Positions 1 through 6,459 are shown, counted from the stretch's first letter. The stretch: DNA of 6,579 nucleotides from CAYOLL01 sp964404765 [NCBI: uncultured Gemmatimonadota bacterium] (GCA_964404765.1 CAYOLL010000266.1:1-6579), one strand, 5' to 3'. The notes: generated from the letters alone by a model not told the origin. Made by a program: numbers and translations.

Positions 1-2
1 AC

Positions 3-2210
3 AAACACGGTACGATGAGCAGCTTTGCTAAAAACGGCGCGACGTCCAACTGGGTGGCGGCCACCAACGGCGTCAGCGGCACGACGCCGGCGCCGCAGCC
101 GGAAATCGCCTTGCTTGGCGGCCTGACCGCCATCGCCGACGGCGATACCGTTACCGTCGCGGCGGATAGCGCCTTTTTTGGCAACGTCATCTTCGGCCAA
201 TCGCTTATGCGCACTTTCAAGATCAAAAATACCGGCACGGACACGCTGCATATCTCGAATGTAACGATCAGCGGCACGAGCGAGTTCGCCGTCACAACTT
301 CACCCAACGGCAATGTCGCCCCTGGCGATTCGACTACGTTCCGGGTGCGCTATCAACCCACGGCGACTGGTGCGGATACGGCCAAAGTGCGCGTCTGGAG
401 CGATGATTGTGATGAAGGGACGTATGACTTTGCCGTGAGCGGGACGGGCATTCTTTCGACGCCAAACGCGCCGACCAATCTGTTCGCCTACGGCGCGTAT
501 CGTCTCAACCCGCCGCAAATCCAACTGAACTGGACGGATAATTCGACGGACGAGACCGGCTTTGTCATCGAACGCTCGTTAACTTCCGGCAGCGGCTTTA
601 TGCCGATTAACACGACGGCGGCCAACGCCAGCGGTTTTACCGATACAGGCGTGACGGCGGGCGCTCTCTACTTCTACCGCGTCCGGGCGACCAACGCAGG
701 CGTAACCTTCTCCGCCTATACCAACGAGGCCGAGGCCGTGCCGGTGATCGAGGCGGGCAATGCGCTTAACTTCGACGGCGTCAACGATAAAATCTTTACT
801 GGTAATGTCCGAACAGGTAATCAAGTCACGCTGCAAATGTGGGTTTATCCCCGCGAACTGAGAGGCGCGAGCGAGCAGCAACTTTTTAATGGGAACGGCG
901 CGCCGCAAGTCATCCTGCAATTACATGCAGACAGCACATGGACCGGCCGTGTTTATGATGGCACCAACAGCGTAGGCGTCACCGATGGGCCCATCGTGAC
1001 GCTTAACGAATGGGTTCATCTGACGTACACGTATGATTATTTGGCGGATCAATCCCGGTTATATATCAACGGCCAACAAGCGGATGCCTCCAATGCCTCA
1101 TCGGCCTCGGCCAATACAGCCTCGCGGGTGATCGGCAGCCATGACTCGGCCTCGCGCTACTTTAACGGGCTGATGGACGAAGTTGTATTATGGAACCGCA
1201 TCCTTTCTCCGGCAGAAATCGCCGCTTCAATGAGCAAACCCTGGCGTGGCGATGAAGATAGCCTGGCTTTGCTGCTCCACTTTAATGAACCACGCCATCA
1301 TCCTGTGGCCTACGATGCCACGATCAACGGCAGCAATGCCCCGCTGGGATCGCCGTATCTTAAAGCTGATCCGGAAATCAACTTCACCGCGTCGTCGGCA
1401 TTTGCTCCGGCGATGCCCACCGGCTTGCTGGCCACGCCGGGCAATACGCAAGTCAGCCTGATCTGGAATCGCAATAAGGAAACGGACTTCAAGCAATACA
1501 ACATTATCCGCTCCCTCAGCGGCAACCTGAGTGGCGGGACGGTTACGCAAAATAGCAGCATAACCGACACGACCGAAGTCCTGACCGGGCTAACCAACGG
1601 CACGCTCTACTACTTTGGCGTATGTGCGGTGGACAGCGCCAGTCAAGTCAGCGATACGTTGATTGTCAGCGCCACCCCGGTCAATCCGAATACGCCGCCC
1701 GCCGCCGTCACCAACCTGAATGCCGCGCCGGGCAATGGCCAGGTGACGCTGCGCTGGTCCTCCAACGCCGAGCCCGATTTCCTCAAGTATTACCTCTATG
1801 CGGCGGTGAGCGGTTCGCCGCTGGTCGTGGTGGATTCCACCACGTCGCGCACGGATACCTTGAAAGTGCGGACCGGTTTGACCAATGGCGTGACGTATGT
1901 TTTTGGCGTGGCGGTCTTGGACAACGGCGGCCTGCTAAGCCCAATCACCCAAATCACCGCCGTGCCCAACGCTTATGGCGCGGAAAAAGTCTGGCTGGGC
2001 GGCGTCAGCGCCAACTGGTTTGACGGCAATAACTGGGCCCCGGCCGGCACGCCCACCGCGGCGGACATTGTGTTGATTCCGTTCCGCACGAATCAGCCGT
2101 TGATCAGCGGCGCAACCGGTTATTGCGAGCGCATCTTGATTGATACGGCCAACGGCGCGAAGGTGACGATCAACAAAGACGCCGGCGGCAAGCTGCAAGT
2201 GACGCAGTAA
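3..2210 (+). CDS. Secreted modular surface protein, 5'-truncated by the window (choice-of-anchor D / FN3 / LamG-like / FN3 / FN3 / NW module)
   Basis: This is the C-terminal part of a large extracellular protein, probably adhesive or structural. No enzyme motif is visible. The frame is open to the left edge, there is no signal peptide, and the first ATG (position 15) falls in linker-like sequence, so the true start is probably upstream. Counting from that ATG, the order of modules is: a choice-of-anchor-D (ASPM/SPD-2/Hydin-type) Ig-like domain at about 29-146, with the typical F-x-I-x-N-T-G and V-A-P-G-D motifs and a closing DDCDEGTYDFAVSGTG; an FN3 domain at 150-244; a concanavalin-like LamG domain at 247-425 (LNFDGVNDK near the start, then MWVYP, GLMDEVVLWNRILSPAE); two mutually similar FN3 domains at 464-556 and 560-651, each with a PGN-x-QV-x-L-x-W strand and a GLTNG-x-x-Y turn; and a final module at 655-731 with WLGGVSANW and NNWAPAGTP. 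No T9SS-type sorting domain or membrane anchor follows, and the chain stops abruptly at GGKLQVTQ. Domain calls are from motif recognition; binding partners are unknown. Confidence 0.85.
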   Translation, partial: KHGTMSSFAKNGATSNWVAATNGVSGTTPAPQPEIALLGGLTAIADGDTVTVAADSAFFGNVIFGQSLMRTFKIKNTGTDTLHISNVTISGTSEFAVTTSPNGNVAPGDSTTFRVRYQPTATGADTAKVRVWSDDCDEGTYDFAVSGTGILSTPNAPTNLFAYGAYRLNPPQIQLNWTDNSTDETGFVIERSLTSGSGFMPINTTAANASGFTDTGVTAGALYFYRVRATNAGVTFSAYTNEAEAVPVIEAGNALNFDGVNDKIFTGNVRTGNQVTLQMWVYPRELRGASEQQLFNGNGAPQVILQLHADSTWTGRVYDGTNSVGVTDGPIVTLNEWVHLTYTYDYLADQSRLYINGQQADASNASSASANTASRVIGSHDSASRYFNGLMDEVVLWNRILSPAEIAASMSKPWRGDEDSLALLLHFNEPRHHPVAYDATINGSNAPLGSPYLKADPEINFTASSAFAPAMPTGLLATPGNTQVSLIWNRNKETDFKQYNIIRSLSGNLSGGTVTQNSSITDTTEVLTGLTNGTLYYFGVCAVDSASQVSDTLIVSATPVNPNTPPAAVTNLNAAPGNGQVTLRWSSNAEPDFLKYYLYAAVSGSPLVVVDSTTSRTDTLKVRTGLTNGVTYVFGVAVLDNGGLLSPITQITAVPNAYGAEKVWLGGVSANWFDGNNWAPAGTPTAADIVLIPFRTNQPLISGATGYCERILIDTANGAKVTINKDAGGKLQVTQ

Positions 2211-2232
2211 AATATGGAACACGGAGGCCCAT

Positions 2233-2255
2233 CAGGTTTTAAAAACCTGTCAGGT
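2233..2255. repeat. Overlapping palindromes, REP-like element upstream of the Rpn gene
   Basis: The pentamer CAGGT occurs three times in alternating orientation: CAGGT at 2233-2237, ACCTG at 2245-2249, and CAGGT at 2251-2255. The first two form a near-perfect palindrome (CAGGTTTT, one A, AAAACCTG) at 2233-2249. The last two form ACCTG-T-CAGGT at 2245-2255. It resembles half of the dispersed intergenic palindromes with a CCTGACAGGTTTT core seen in many environmental genomes; that comparison is from memory. No T-run follows directly, so it is a poor intrinsic terminator, but it lies between the stop of the surface-protein gene and the start of the nuclease gene. Confidence 0.6.
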
Positions 2256-2263
2256 CAGATTTT

Positions 2264-2270
2264 GAAGGGG
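2264..2270 (+). promoter_or_regulatory. Ribosome binding site of the full-length Rpn gene
   Basis: GAAGGGG lies immediately before CTATG, leaving AAGG 4 nt and the last G 2 nt from the ATG at 2273. The match is moderate and the spacing short. It supports 2273 over the next in-frame ATG (2288), which has no purine-rich leader. It looks clearly weaker than the internal site at 2930-2937. Confidence 0.5.
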
Positions 2271-2272
2271 CT

Positions 2273-3319
2273 ATGTCAAACCCAAAAATGCATGACGCAT
2301 TATTCAAATGGCTGATCACGTCTTTTACGCCGGAGTTTTTTGCCCATTATTTCCCGGCGGTCAAGATCGGCGAATACCGTTTTATCGACAAAGAATTTGT
2401 CAGCAAATACGAGGCGCTCAAGGAAAGCCTGCGTGGGGATTTGTTTTTGGCAATGGACGTGGAGGTTGACGGCGTATGGCAGGAGTTGGTCATCCAAATC
2501 GAACACCAGAGCCGGCGCAAGGATGTGGCGGCCCGGGTTTACGAATACGCTTGCTATGCCTGGCTGCTGCGCCGTCGGCCGGTCTGGAGCATCGTCATCT
2601 TTGCCGACGATGCGCAATGGCGCAAACCGGTTTCCGACAAATTCTGGTTTGCGTTTGACACGACCCGGCACAAACAGTATTTTCACTTTGACGTGATCAA
2701 AGTCAATGCCGAGCGCAGCGCCGATTTGATGAACCGTCATGATTTGCTTTGCAAACTGCTGGCGCTAAAAGCCAACGACACCGGCGCTGACCCCGAAGCG
2801 CTTGTTTACGCGATTTATAAGGCAGCCGATGCCATGCGGGATCAATTAACCAACGAACAACTGTTGCTGATCGAGCAATGGGTGAATGCCTACAAGAAAA
2901 TATCGGTTACAAAGCTGGAGACGATCAAGAAGGAGGTCAAAATGCAAACCATTGCCACAACTATCACCGAGCACATCTTTCTGCAAGGCGAAGAAAAGGG
3001 CCTGCGAGAGGGTGAATTGAAAGGCCTGAGAGAAGGCGAGCTGAAAGGCTTGAAAGAGGGTGAATTAAGAGGCGAGTTAAGAGGCGAGTTAAGAGGCGAG
3101 TTAAAAGGTGAATTAAAAGGTCAACTCTTTGCCCGTTGCGAATCCATTTTGGACACATTGGAAGTACGCTTTGCCGACATTTCCGATGCTCTGGCCGGAC
3201 AACTGCGGAAAATCGAGGATTTGAATACGCTTAAACAACTGCAACGTGAAGCCGTGCGCTGCGACTCCATCGCGGCTTTCCAAAAGAAACTGGCGAAAAT
3301 GACTCCCGGCGCGGCGTGA
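2273..3319 (+). CDS. Rpn-family recombination-promoting nuclease / putative transposase, PD-(D/E)XK (RpnL-like, full length)
   Basis: This 348-aa cytoplasmic protein has the typical Rpn start (MHDALFKWLIT, residues 6-16) and a PD-(D/E)XK nuclease core at about 35-130. The probable metal-binding and catalytic residues are D56 (in LRGDLFLAMDVE) and the E77-H78-Q79 motif (VIQIEHQSRRKDVAARVYEY), the Rpn-type E-x-Q variant of E-x-K. A helical linker with an arginine/glutamate/glycine-rich tetrapeptide repeat follows at 243-285, then a DUF4351-like helical domain at about 286-343 (LEVRFADISDAL, AAFQKKL). Rpn proteins are known as Mg-dependent DNA endonucleases, first linked to RecA-independent recombination and later to toxic anti-phage activity in E. 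coli; they are often annotated as transposases without good reason. All catalytic residues I can place are intact. The gene is preceded by CAGGT palindromes and followed by non-coding sequence. A second protein appears to start inside it at 2942. Family identity is firm; the role in this organism is inferred. Confidence 0.9.
   Translation: MSNPKMHDALFKWLITSFTPEFFAHYFPAVKIGEYRFIDKEFVSKYEALKESLRGDLFLAMDVEVDGVWQELVIQIEHQSRRKDVAARVYEYACYAWLLRRRPVWSIVIFADDAQWRKPVSDKFWFAFDTTRHKQYFHFDVIKVNAERSADLMNRHDLLCKLLALKANDTGADPEALVYAIYKAADAMRDQLTNEQLLLIEQWVNAYKKISVTKLETIKKEVKMQTIATTITEHIFLQGEEKGLREGELKGLREGELKGLKEGELRGELRGELRGELKGELKGQLFARCESILDTLEVRFADISDALAGQLRKIEDLNTLKQLQREAVRCDSIAAFQKKLAKMTPGAA
2930..2937 (+). 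promoter_or_regulatory. Strong internal Shine-Dalgarno site inside the Rpn gene
   Basis: AAGGAGGT is a full complement to the core anti-Shine-Dalgarno sequence. GGAGG (2932-2936) is 5 nt from the in-frame ATG at 2942, an optimal distance. It encodes K-E-V of the full-length protein (within IKKEVKM, residues 218-224). Those residues could be encoded without such a motif, so it may be kept for translation initiation. I saw no convincing promoter just upstream, so the small protein could be made from the same mRNA. Confidence 0.7.
2942..3319 (+). CDS. Predicted intragenic RpnS-like antitoxin (C-terminal 125 aa of the Rpn gene, in frame)
   Basis: An in-frame ATG (M224 of the full-length nuclease) follows a near-perfect ribosome binding site. 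Starting there yields a 125-aa protein without any nuclease residues: a short leader (MQTIATTITEHIFLQG), a charged helix made of Gly-x-x-x tetrapeptides at residues 20-62, then the DUF4351-like helical domain. In E. coli, work from the Storz laboratory showed that Rpn C-terminal domains are translated separately from internal starts (RpnS), dimerise through a helix bearing four-residue repeats, and block the toxic full-length RpnL. Here the start position, the repeat type and the domain content all match that arrangement. Seen: the ATG, its SD and the repeats. Known: the E. coli system. Inferred: separate translation and an antitoxin role in this organism. The alternative is that the SD is a coincidence of the IKKEV codons and only the long protein is made. 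Confidence 0.6.
   Translation: MQTIATTITEHIFLQGEEKGLREGELKGLREGELKGLKEGELRGELRGELRGELKGELKGQLFARCESILDTLEVRFADISDALAGQLRKIEDLNTLKQLQREAVRCDSIAAFQKKLAKMTPGAA
2999..3121 (+). repeat. In-frame 12-nt tandem repeat encoding Gly-x-x-x tetrapeptides
   Basis: Three 24-nt units (2999-3022, 3023-3046, 3047-3070) encode GLREGELK, GLREGELK and GLKEGELR. Four 12-nt units (3071-3082, 3083-3094, 3095-3106, 3107-3118) then encode GELR, GELR, GELK and GELK, and a last partial unit gives GQLF. The first two 12-nt units are identical (ggcgagttaaga) and the third differs by one base, while the 24-nt units have diverged in sequence and leucine codons (CTG/TTG against TTA). This suggests recent expansion of the 12-nt part by slippage. 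Because the unit is a multiple of three, copy number can change without loss of frame, lengthening the helix of both the long and the small Rpn product. Confidence 0.9.
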
Positions 3320-3575
3320 AAACCTACGGATTATTGCTATAGGCGGCTATGTGCCGGCCAAACCGATAGACAAACTGCAAAAGGAAAAACTGTGGCTGGG
3401 AAAGTCAGCCGTGGTACGACGCCAGGATCAAGAGTCTGCCCGCACATAAGCAAAGTAATCCCTTTCAGGGCTGCGTAGAACGAAGACGTGTGCCTCTGGA
3501 CCCCGATTTTGTTGCGAGAACCGTAATCCATGCTTCCCTCGGGTCAATCGCTTCAGCAATTATGAGATGGTGTAT
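3320..3575. other. Non-coding gap between convergent genes
   Basis: This is the space between the 3' ends of the Rpn gene (+) and the S1-like gene (-). I found no convincing gene. One short stem is visible (GGCTG 3394-3398 with CAGCC 3406-3410, 7-nt loop) but without a T-tract, and there is a tiny CCCTTTCAGGG palindrome in the middle of the gap. A clear bidirectional terminator is not seen. A 64-codon open frame on the minus strand (3337-3531) has no visible ribosome binding site and matches nothing I recognise. The region may be a dispersed-repeat fragment or decayed sequence. Confidence 0.5.
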
Positions 3576-4094
3576 CTAATCGCCAAAACTACTTTTTTCT
3601 TTTTCGCTAACCTGCGTCAACTCGATAAATCTCTCCCAATCATCAAACTCTCGAATGTGCGCGGACACGTGCTCACTTACTTCCGGCTGGGGATCGTTGA
3701 GGCCGTTTTTTGAATTGCTCCTGCCGAGGCACGCGGGGAATCCATGCCCAATATCAACGATAACGCCGTGATAAAATCGGGCGACCACCTTTCCGGATAC
3801 GACAGCGCCGACAACAAGTTTTTTCTTCAGTTCATCCCAATCGGCAACACGGTCGCGCGCCCAATAGCGGCCGAAGAACCGGCGCAATTTTTGACGATGC
3901 CGCAGGCGTTCCAAACCGGCGGGTATGAAGAATGCAAGCGCGGTCGCGGCGATGCCGCCGATCCAACCAATAATCAGTCCAATCAGCGCGCCGCCCGCAA
4001 GTCCCATCCAACCAAAATGGACGTACACCCATTTGCCGCACACCACAGCGGCGAGAATGGCGATGAAAAAGCCGACGTATTCAAATAAGCTCAT
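3576..4094 (-). CDS. Small membrane-anchored protein with a cytoplasmic S1-like OB-fold domain
   Basis: This 172-aa protein has two hydrophobic segments at its N-terminus: residues 6-24 (VGFFIAILAAVVC) and a long glycine-rich segment at 29-58 (GLAGGALIGLIIGWIGG). A strongly basic stretch follows at 62-80 (RLRHRQKLRRFFGRYWARDR), so by the positive-inside rule the C-terminal part lies in the cytoplasm. Residues 86-127 (DWDELKKKL, VGAVVSGKVVARFYHGVIVDIG, GFPACLG) show the pattern of an S1-type RNA-binding OB-fold, where soluble relatives read roughly G-x-V-x-G-x-V-x-x-x-x-x-F-G-V-F-V-D-I-G. The usual aromatic before GV is histidine here (YHGVIVDIG). The tail is charged (VSEKEKSSFGD). The start is supported by GAGGGA at 4105-4110, about 10 nt upstream, which is somewhat far. 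The gene lies 80 bp downstream of the acyl-CoA synthetase on the same strand and could share its transcript. The function is unknown; RNA binding or tethering at the membrane is inferred from the fold only. Confidence 0.7.
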   Translation of the reverse strand: MSLFEYVGFFIAILAAVVCGKWVYVHFGWMGLAGGALIGLIIGWIGGIAATALAFFIPAGLERLRHRQKLRRFFGRYWARDRVADWDELKKKLVVGAVVSGKVVARFYHGVIVDIGHGFPACLGRSNSKNGLNDPQPEVSEHVSAHIREFDDWERFIELTQVSEKEKSSFGD

Positions 4095-4174
4095 TGTTTA
4101 ACCGTCCCTCTTCTTGCCGATACGGGGAAAAATCCGCTACCACCCTCTCATGAATTGACCCGGCCAAACGATGG
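4095..4174. other. 80-bp spacer between two minus-strand genes
   Basis: The spacer carries a possible ribosome binding site for the S1-like gene (GAGGGA on the minus strand at 4105-4110). I see no hairpin with a T-run after the acyl-CoA synthetase stop, so read-through transcription into the S1-like gene is possible, but no operon can be proven. Confidence 0.4.
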
Positions 4175-6454
4175 TTATCGCGCCATTGGCTTTCGATAGG
4201 TGACAAACGCCGTTAGCGCCCGCATCGCCCGATCAATGCGATGGAAGACCGGAATGCCCGCCAATTCCAGCATTTTTACCGCCGGATAGTAAATGGCGCC
4301 GGAATCAATGGCCACCGTCATCGGCTTGGAGGTGGCATGAAAAATCCGAATGAGCTGCTTTGGAAAACTGTCCGGTCTGGAAATGTCTTCGTGGTGCAAC
4401 GCCCCGGCTTCGATCGTATTCAAGGCCGGTGTGACCGGCACTGCCGAGACGACCACGCAGTTGACCTGCGGATCGGCCACCATGCTTTCAACCGTCGTCA
4501 AAAATGCGCTCGTATCGGCAATGGGCGACGTGTCAATGGGATTGCGGAAGTCAATGATTTTCGCCGGCAGCGCGTGTTGAATCGCATCATAAGTCCGATC
4601 CGAAAAATGCGCCAGCTCCAATTCTCCGATAGTGTCCGATGAAACGGTCGCTTCAAATCCGGCATTGGTGATAATCCCGACTTTGCGACCGCTGATTTGC
4701 TTATGCGCCAACAACGAAAACGTCTTGGTCATATCCTCAAATTCCAGCAAATCGGTCGCCAAATAAACGCCGGCCTCCGCAAACAGTTGCCGCACCACTT
4801 CATAATCCCCGGCAATGGAAGCCGTGTGCGACGCCGCCGCCTGGGCGCCCAACGCCGTCCGTCCCGTTTTGAAGGCGATGACGCTCTTACCTTTTTCGTC
4901 AATCAATCTGCGGGCGACCTCCAGAAACCGACGGCCATCAAAGGGCTTCAAGCCTTCCATGTACAAAACGACCACATCCACCAAATCGTCTTCCAGCAAA
5001 TATTCCATGTAATCGGTGACGGTCAGATCAATTTGATTCCCGTAGGAAATGGCATAGCGTGGCGAAATAAAGTGGCCGATGTTGCTCGTCTGCGCCACCA
5101 GATAGGCCCCGCTTTGGCTGACCGCCGCCATATTGCAGGCCAGGCCGGTCGCCGGGGGCAATTTGTAATCCGGCAGGAAAAACGTGTTGTAATTTCCCGG
5201 CTGCGAAATAATGCCCAGGCAATTCGGCCCGTTGACCACGGTTCCGCTGCCCGGCAGGTCATGCCCGCGGCGAATAATTTCGGCCAGTCTTTCGCCCAGC
5301 CCTTTGCCCGCGTCGGTTTCATCAAAACCGCTGGTGATCAGGGTGATGGACGCAACTTTATCGCTGACAATCAATTCTTCAATGAGATTCACCGTGCCCA
5401 CCGAAGCAGGCACCGTCACGACCGCCATGTCCACCGGCTCCGGCAAGTCCTTTACGCCGACAAAACACGGACAGCCGTCAATCTCCTTTTCTTTGGGATG
5501 AAGCAGGTAGATTTTGTTTTTGTGGACGCCGCCGCCCTTGAGCAAATTTTGCAAAATGATGCGACCCGGATTCATTTCCTTGCCGGATGCGCCGATAACC
5601 AGGGCCGAGTATGGGCGCAGCAGTTGTTGAATTTTGGTCAACGGCTTTGGGGTGGGCGTAAATTTTTGGGCGCTGAATTTGGCCAAACCGTCCAACGCCA
5701 CCAAACGTCCGTCGGGTGTGACGGCCATCGGATTGACCTCGAACTCCTCGATGGTGAAAGGTGTCGCCGGATTCAGCGGCGAGAAATATTCCGCAATTTC
5801 GGCCAGGGCGCAAATGGCCTGCGACACTTTCCCAATCTCCAGCCAGGGCTTTTTTTGACCGCGCGCCGTGCCGCTCAGTTTGGGATAGAGCACGGTCTGC
5901 TGGATCATGTGCGCGGCCTTGTCCGCTGTCAATTCCTTGGCCGAACGCAGGGCCAGCGAACGACCGGGCTTCAAATTTTGGCCAAAAAACTCCGTATCAA
6001 TCCCGCCGACGCCAAAGTTGACAATCGGACCAAAAGCCGGGTCGTTGCGAAAGCTCAACAGCGTATCACGGCCAAACTCGGCGGGATACGCCACAAACTC
6101 GGAAATCTGCAATTTGACATCCTGCGGCGATGCGCCCGCCTTTTCGACAGCCGCTAAAATTTTCGTTTGGGCCTGACGCAGTTCGTCGGCTGATCGCTGG
6201 ATGAACTGAATCCCGCCCATGTCGGTTTTGTGCAAAAATTGGGTGGAGGCCACTTTCACCACCAGGCGATCCGTTTTAAACTGATCCAAAACCGAAGTCG
6301 GATCATCGGCGCTATTCAGCAAAACGCAGACCGGGGTATCCAACCCAGCAGCTTGCAGAATTTGGTAGACCTCGTATTCCAGGAGAATGGCGCGGCCTTC
6401 AGCGTTGGCGACTTTTAAAATAGCTTCGATAGAATTCCATTTGATGTTCGTCAT
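4175..6454 (-). CDS. Single-chain acyl-CoA synthetase (NDP-forming) / acetate--CoA ligase family, beta-alpha fusion
   Basis: This 759-aa cytoplasmic enzyme is predicted to interconvert an acyl-CoA, ADP and phosphate with the free acid, ATP and CoA, through acyl-phosphate and phosphohistidine intermediates. The ATP-grasp (beta-like) half comes first, about residues 8-262, with the mobile-loop histidine H75 in FLHKTDMGG and a metal site in EEFEVNPMAV. A CoA-binding Rossmann domain follows at about 277-405 (ALVIGAS; VDMAVVTVPAS), then the ligase domain at 408-570 (NGPNCLG, SQSGA), E500 in LYMEG and the phospho-accepting H543 in ASHTASIAG. The last domain spans about 585-755. Key catalytic residues are present. 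Odd points are HTASIAG instead of the common HTGSLAG, and NAGFEATVSSD where many homologues have NAGGPGV; I recall the GFE form from a recognised subfamily, so this is probably a subgroup trait with a different substrate. The ATG at 6454 was chosen because GGAAG lies 5 nt upstream. An upstream in-frame ATG (6532) would add 26 residues encoded by intergenic repeat. The exact acyl substrate cannot be read from sequence. Confidence 0.92.
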   Translation of the reverse strand: MTNIKWNSIEAILKVANAEGRAILLEYEVYQILQAAGLDTPVCVLLNSADDPTSVLDQFKTDRLVVKVASTQFLHKTDMGGIQFIQRSADELRQAQTKILAAVEKAGASPQDVKLQISEFVAYPAEFGRDTLLSFRNDPAFGPIVNFGVGGIDTEFFGQNLKPGRSLALRSAKELTADKAAHMIQQTVLYPKLSGTARGQKKPWLEIGKVSQAICALAEIAEYFSPLNPATPFTIEEFEVNPMAVTPDGRLVALDGLAKFSAQKFTPTPKPLTKIQQLLRPYSALVIGASGKEMNPGRIILQNLLKGGGVHKNKIYLLHPKEKEIDGCPCFVGVKDLPEPVDMAVVTVPASVGTVNLIEELIVSDKVASITLITSGFDETDAGKGLGERLAEIIRRGHDLPGSGTVVNGPNCLGIISQPGNYNTFFLPDYKLPPATGLACNMAAVSQSGAYLVAQTSNIGHFISPRYAISYGNQIDLTVTDYMEYLLEDDLVDVVVLYMEGLKPFDGRRFLEVARRLIDEKGKSVIAFKTGRTALGAQAAASHTASIAGDYEVVRQLFAEAGVYLATDLLEFEDMTKTFSLLAHKQISGRKVGIITNAGFEATVSSDTIGELELAHFSDRTYDAIQHALPAKIIDFRNPIDTSPIADTSAFLTTVESMVADPQVNCVVVSAVPVTPALNTIEAGALHHEDISRPDSFPKQLIRIFHATSKPMTVAIDSGAIYYPAVKMLELAGIPVFHRIDRAMRALTAFVTYRKPMAR

Positions 6455-6459
6455 AAATA

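Noticed and set aside
1622-2023. 133-codon plus-strand frame inside the surface-protein gene
   Set aside because: It is out of frame with well-supported FN3 domains and has a composition typical of a shifted reading frame.
2233-2249. Intrinsic terminator after the surface-protein gene
   Set aside because: The palindrome centre leaves almost no loop and is not followed by a T-tract; it is better described as a REP-like palindrome.
2999-3121. Possible CRISPR array
   Set aside because: The repeats are directly adjacent 12-nt or 24-nt units with no unique spacers and encode a regular protein repeat in frame.
2273-3319. Annotation of the nuclease gene as an insertion sequence
   Set aside because: No terminal inverted repeats or target-site duplication flank it; Rpn proteins are nucleases frequently mislabelled as transposases.
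3337-3531. 64-codon minus-strand frame in the convergent gap
   Set aside because: It has no ribosome binding site and no recognised domain, and an odd mix of hydrophobic and basic residues; most likely chance or part of a repeat.
3744-4088. 114-codon plus-strand frame opposite the S1-like gene
   Set aside because: The minus-strand reading shows two clear membrane segments and an S1-like pattern; the plus reading is low-complexity with no motif.
4697-6157. 486-codon open frame on the plus strand, opposite the acyl-CoA synthetase
   Set aside because: The minus-strand gene has full motif support over its whole length. The plus frame gives a protein rich in Arg, Gln, His and Asn without any recognisable domain, as expected for an antisense frame opposite a biased coding sequence.
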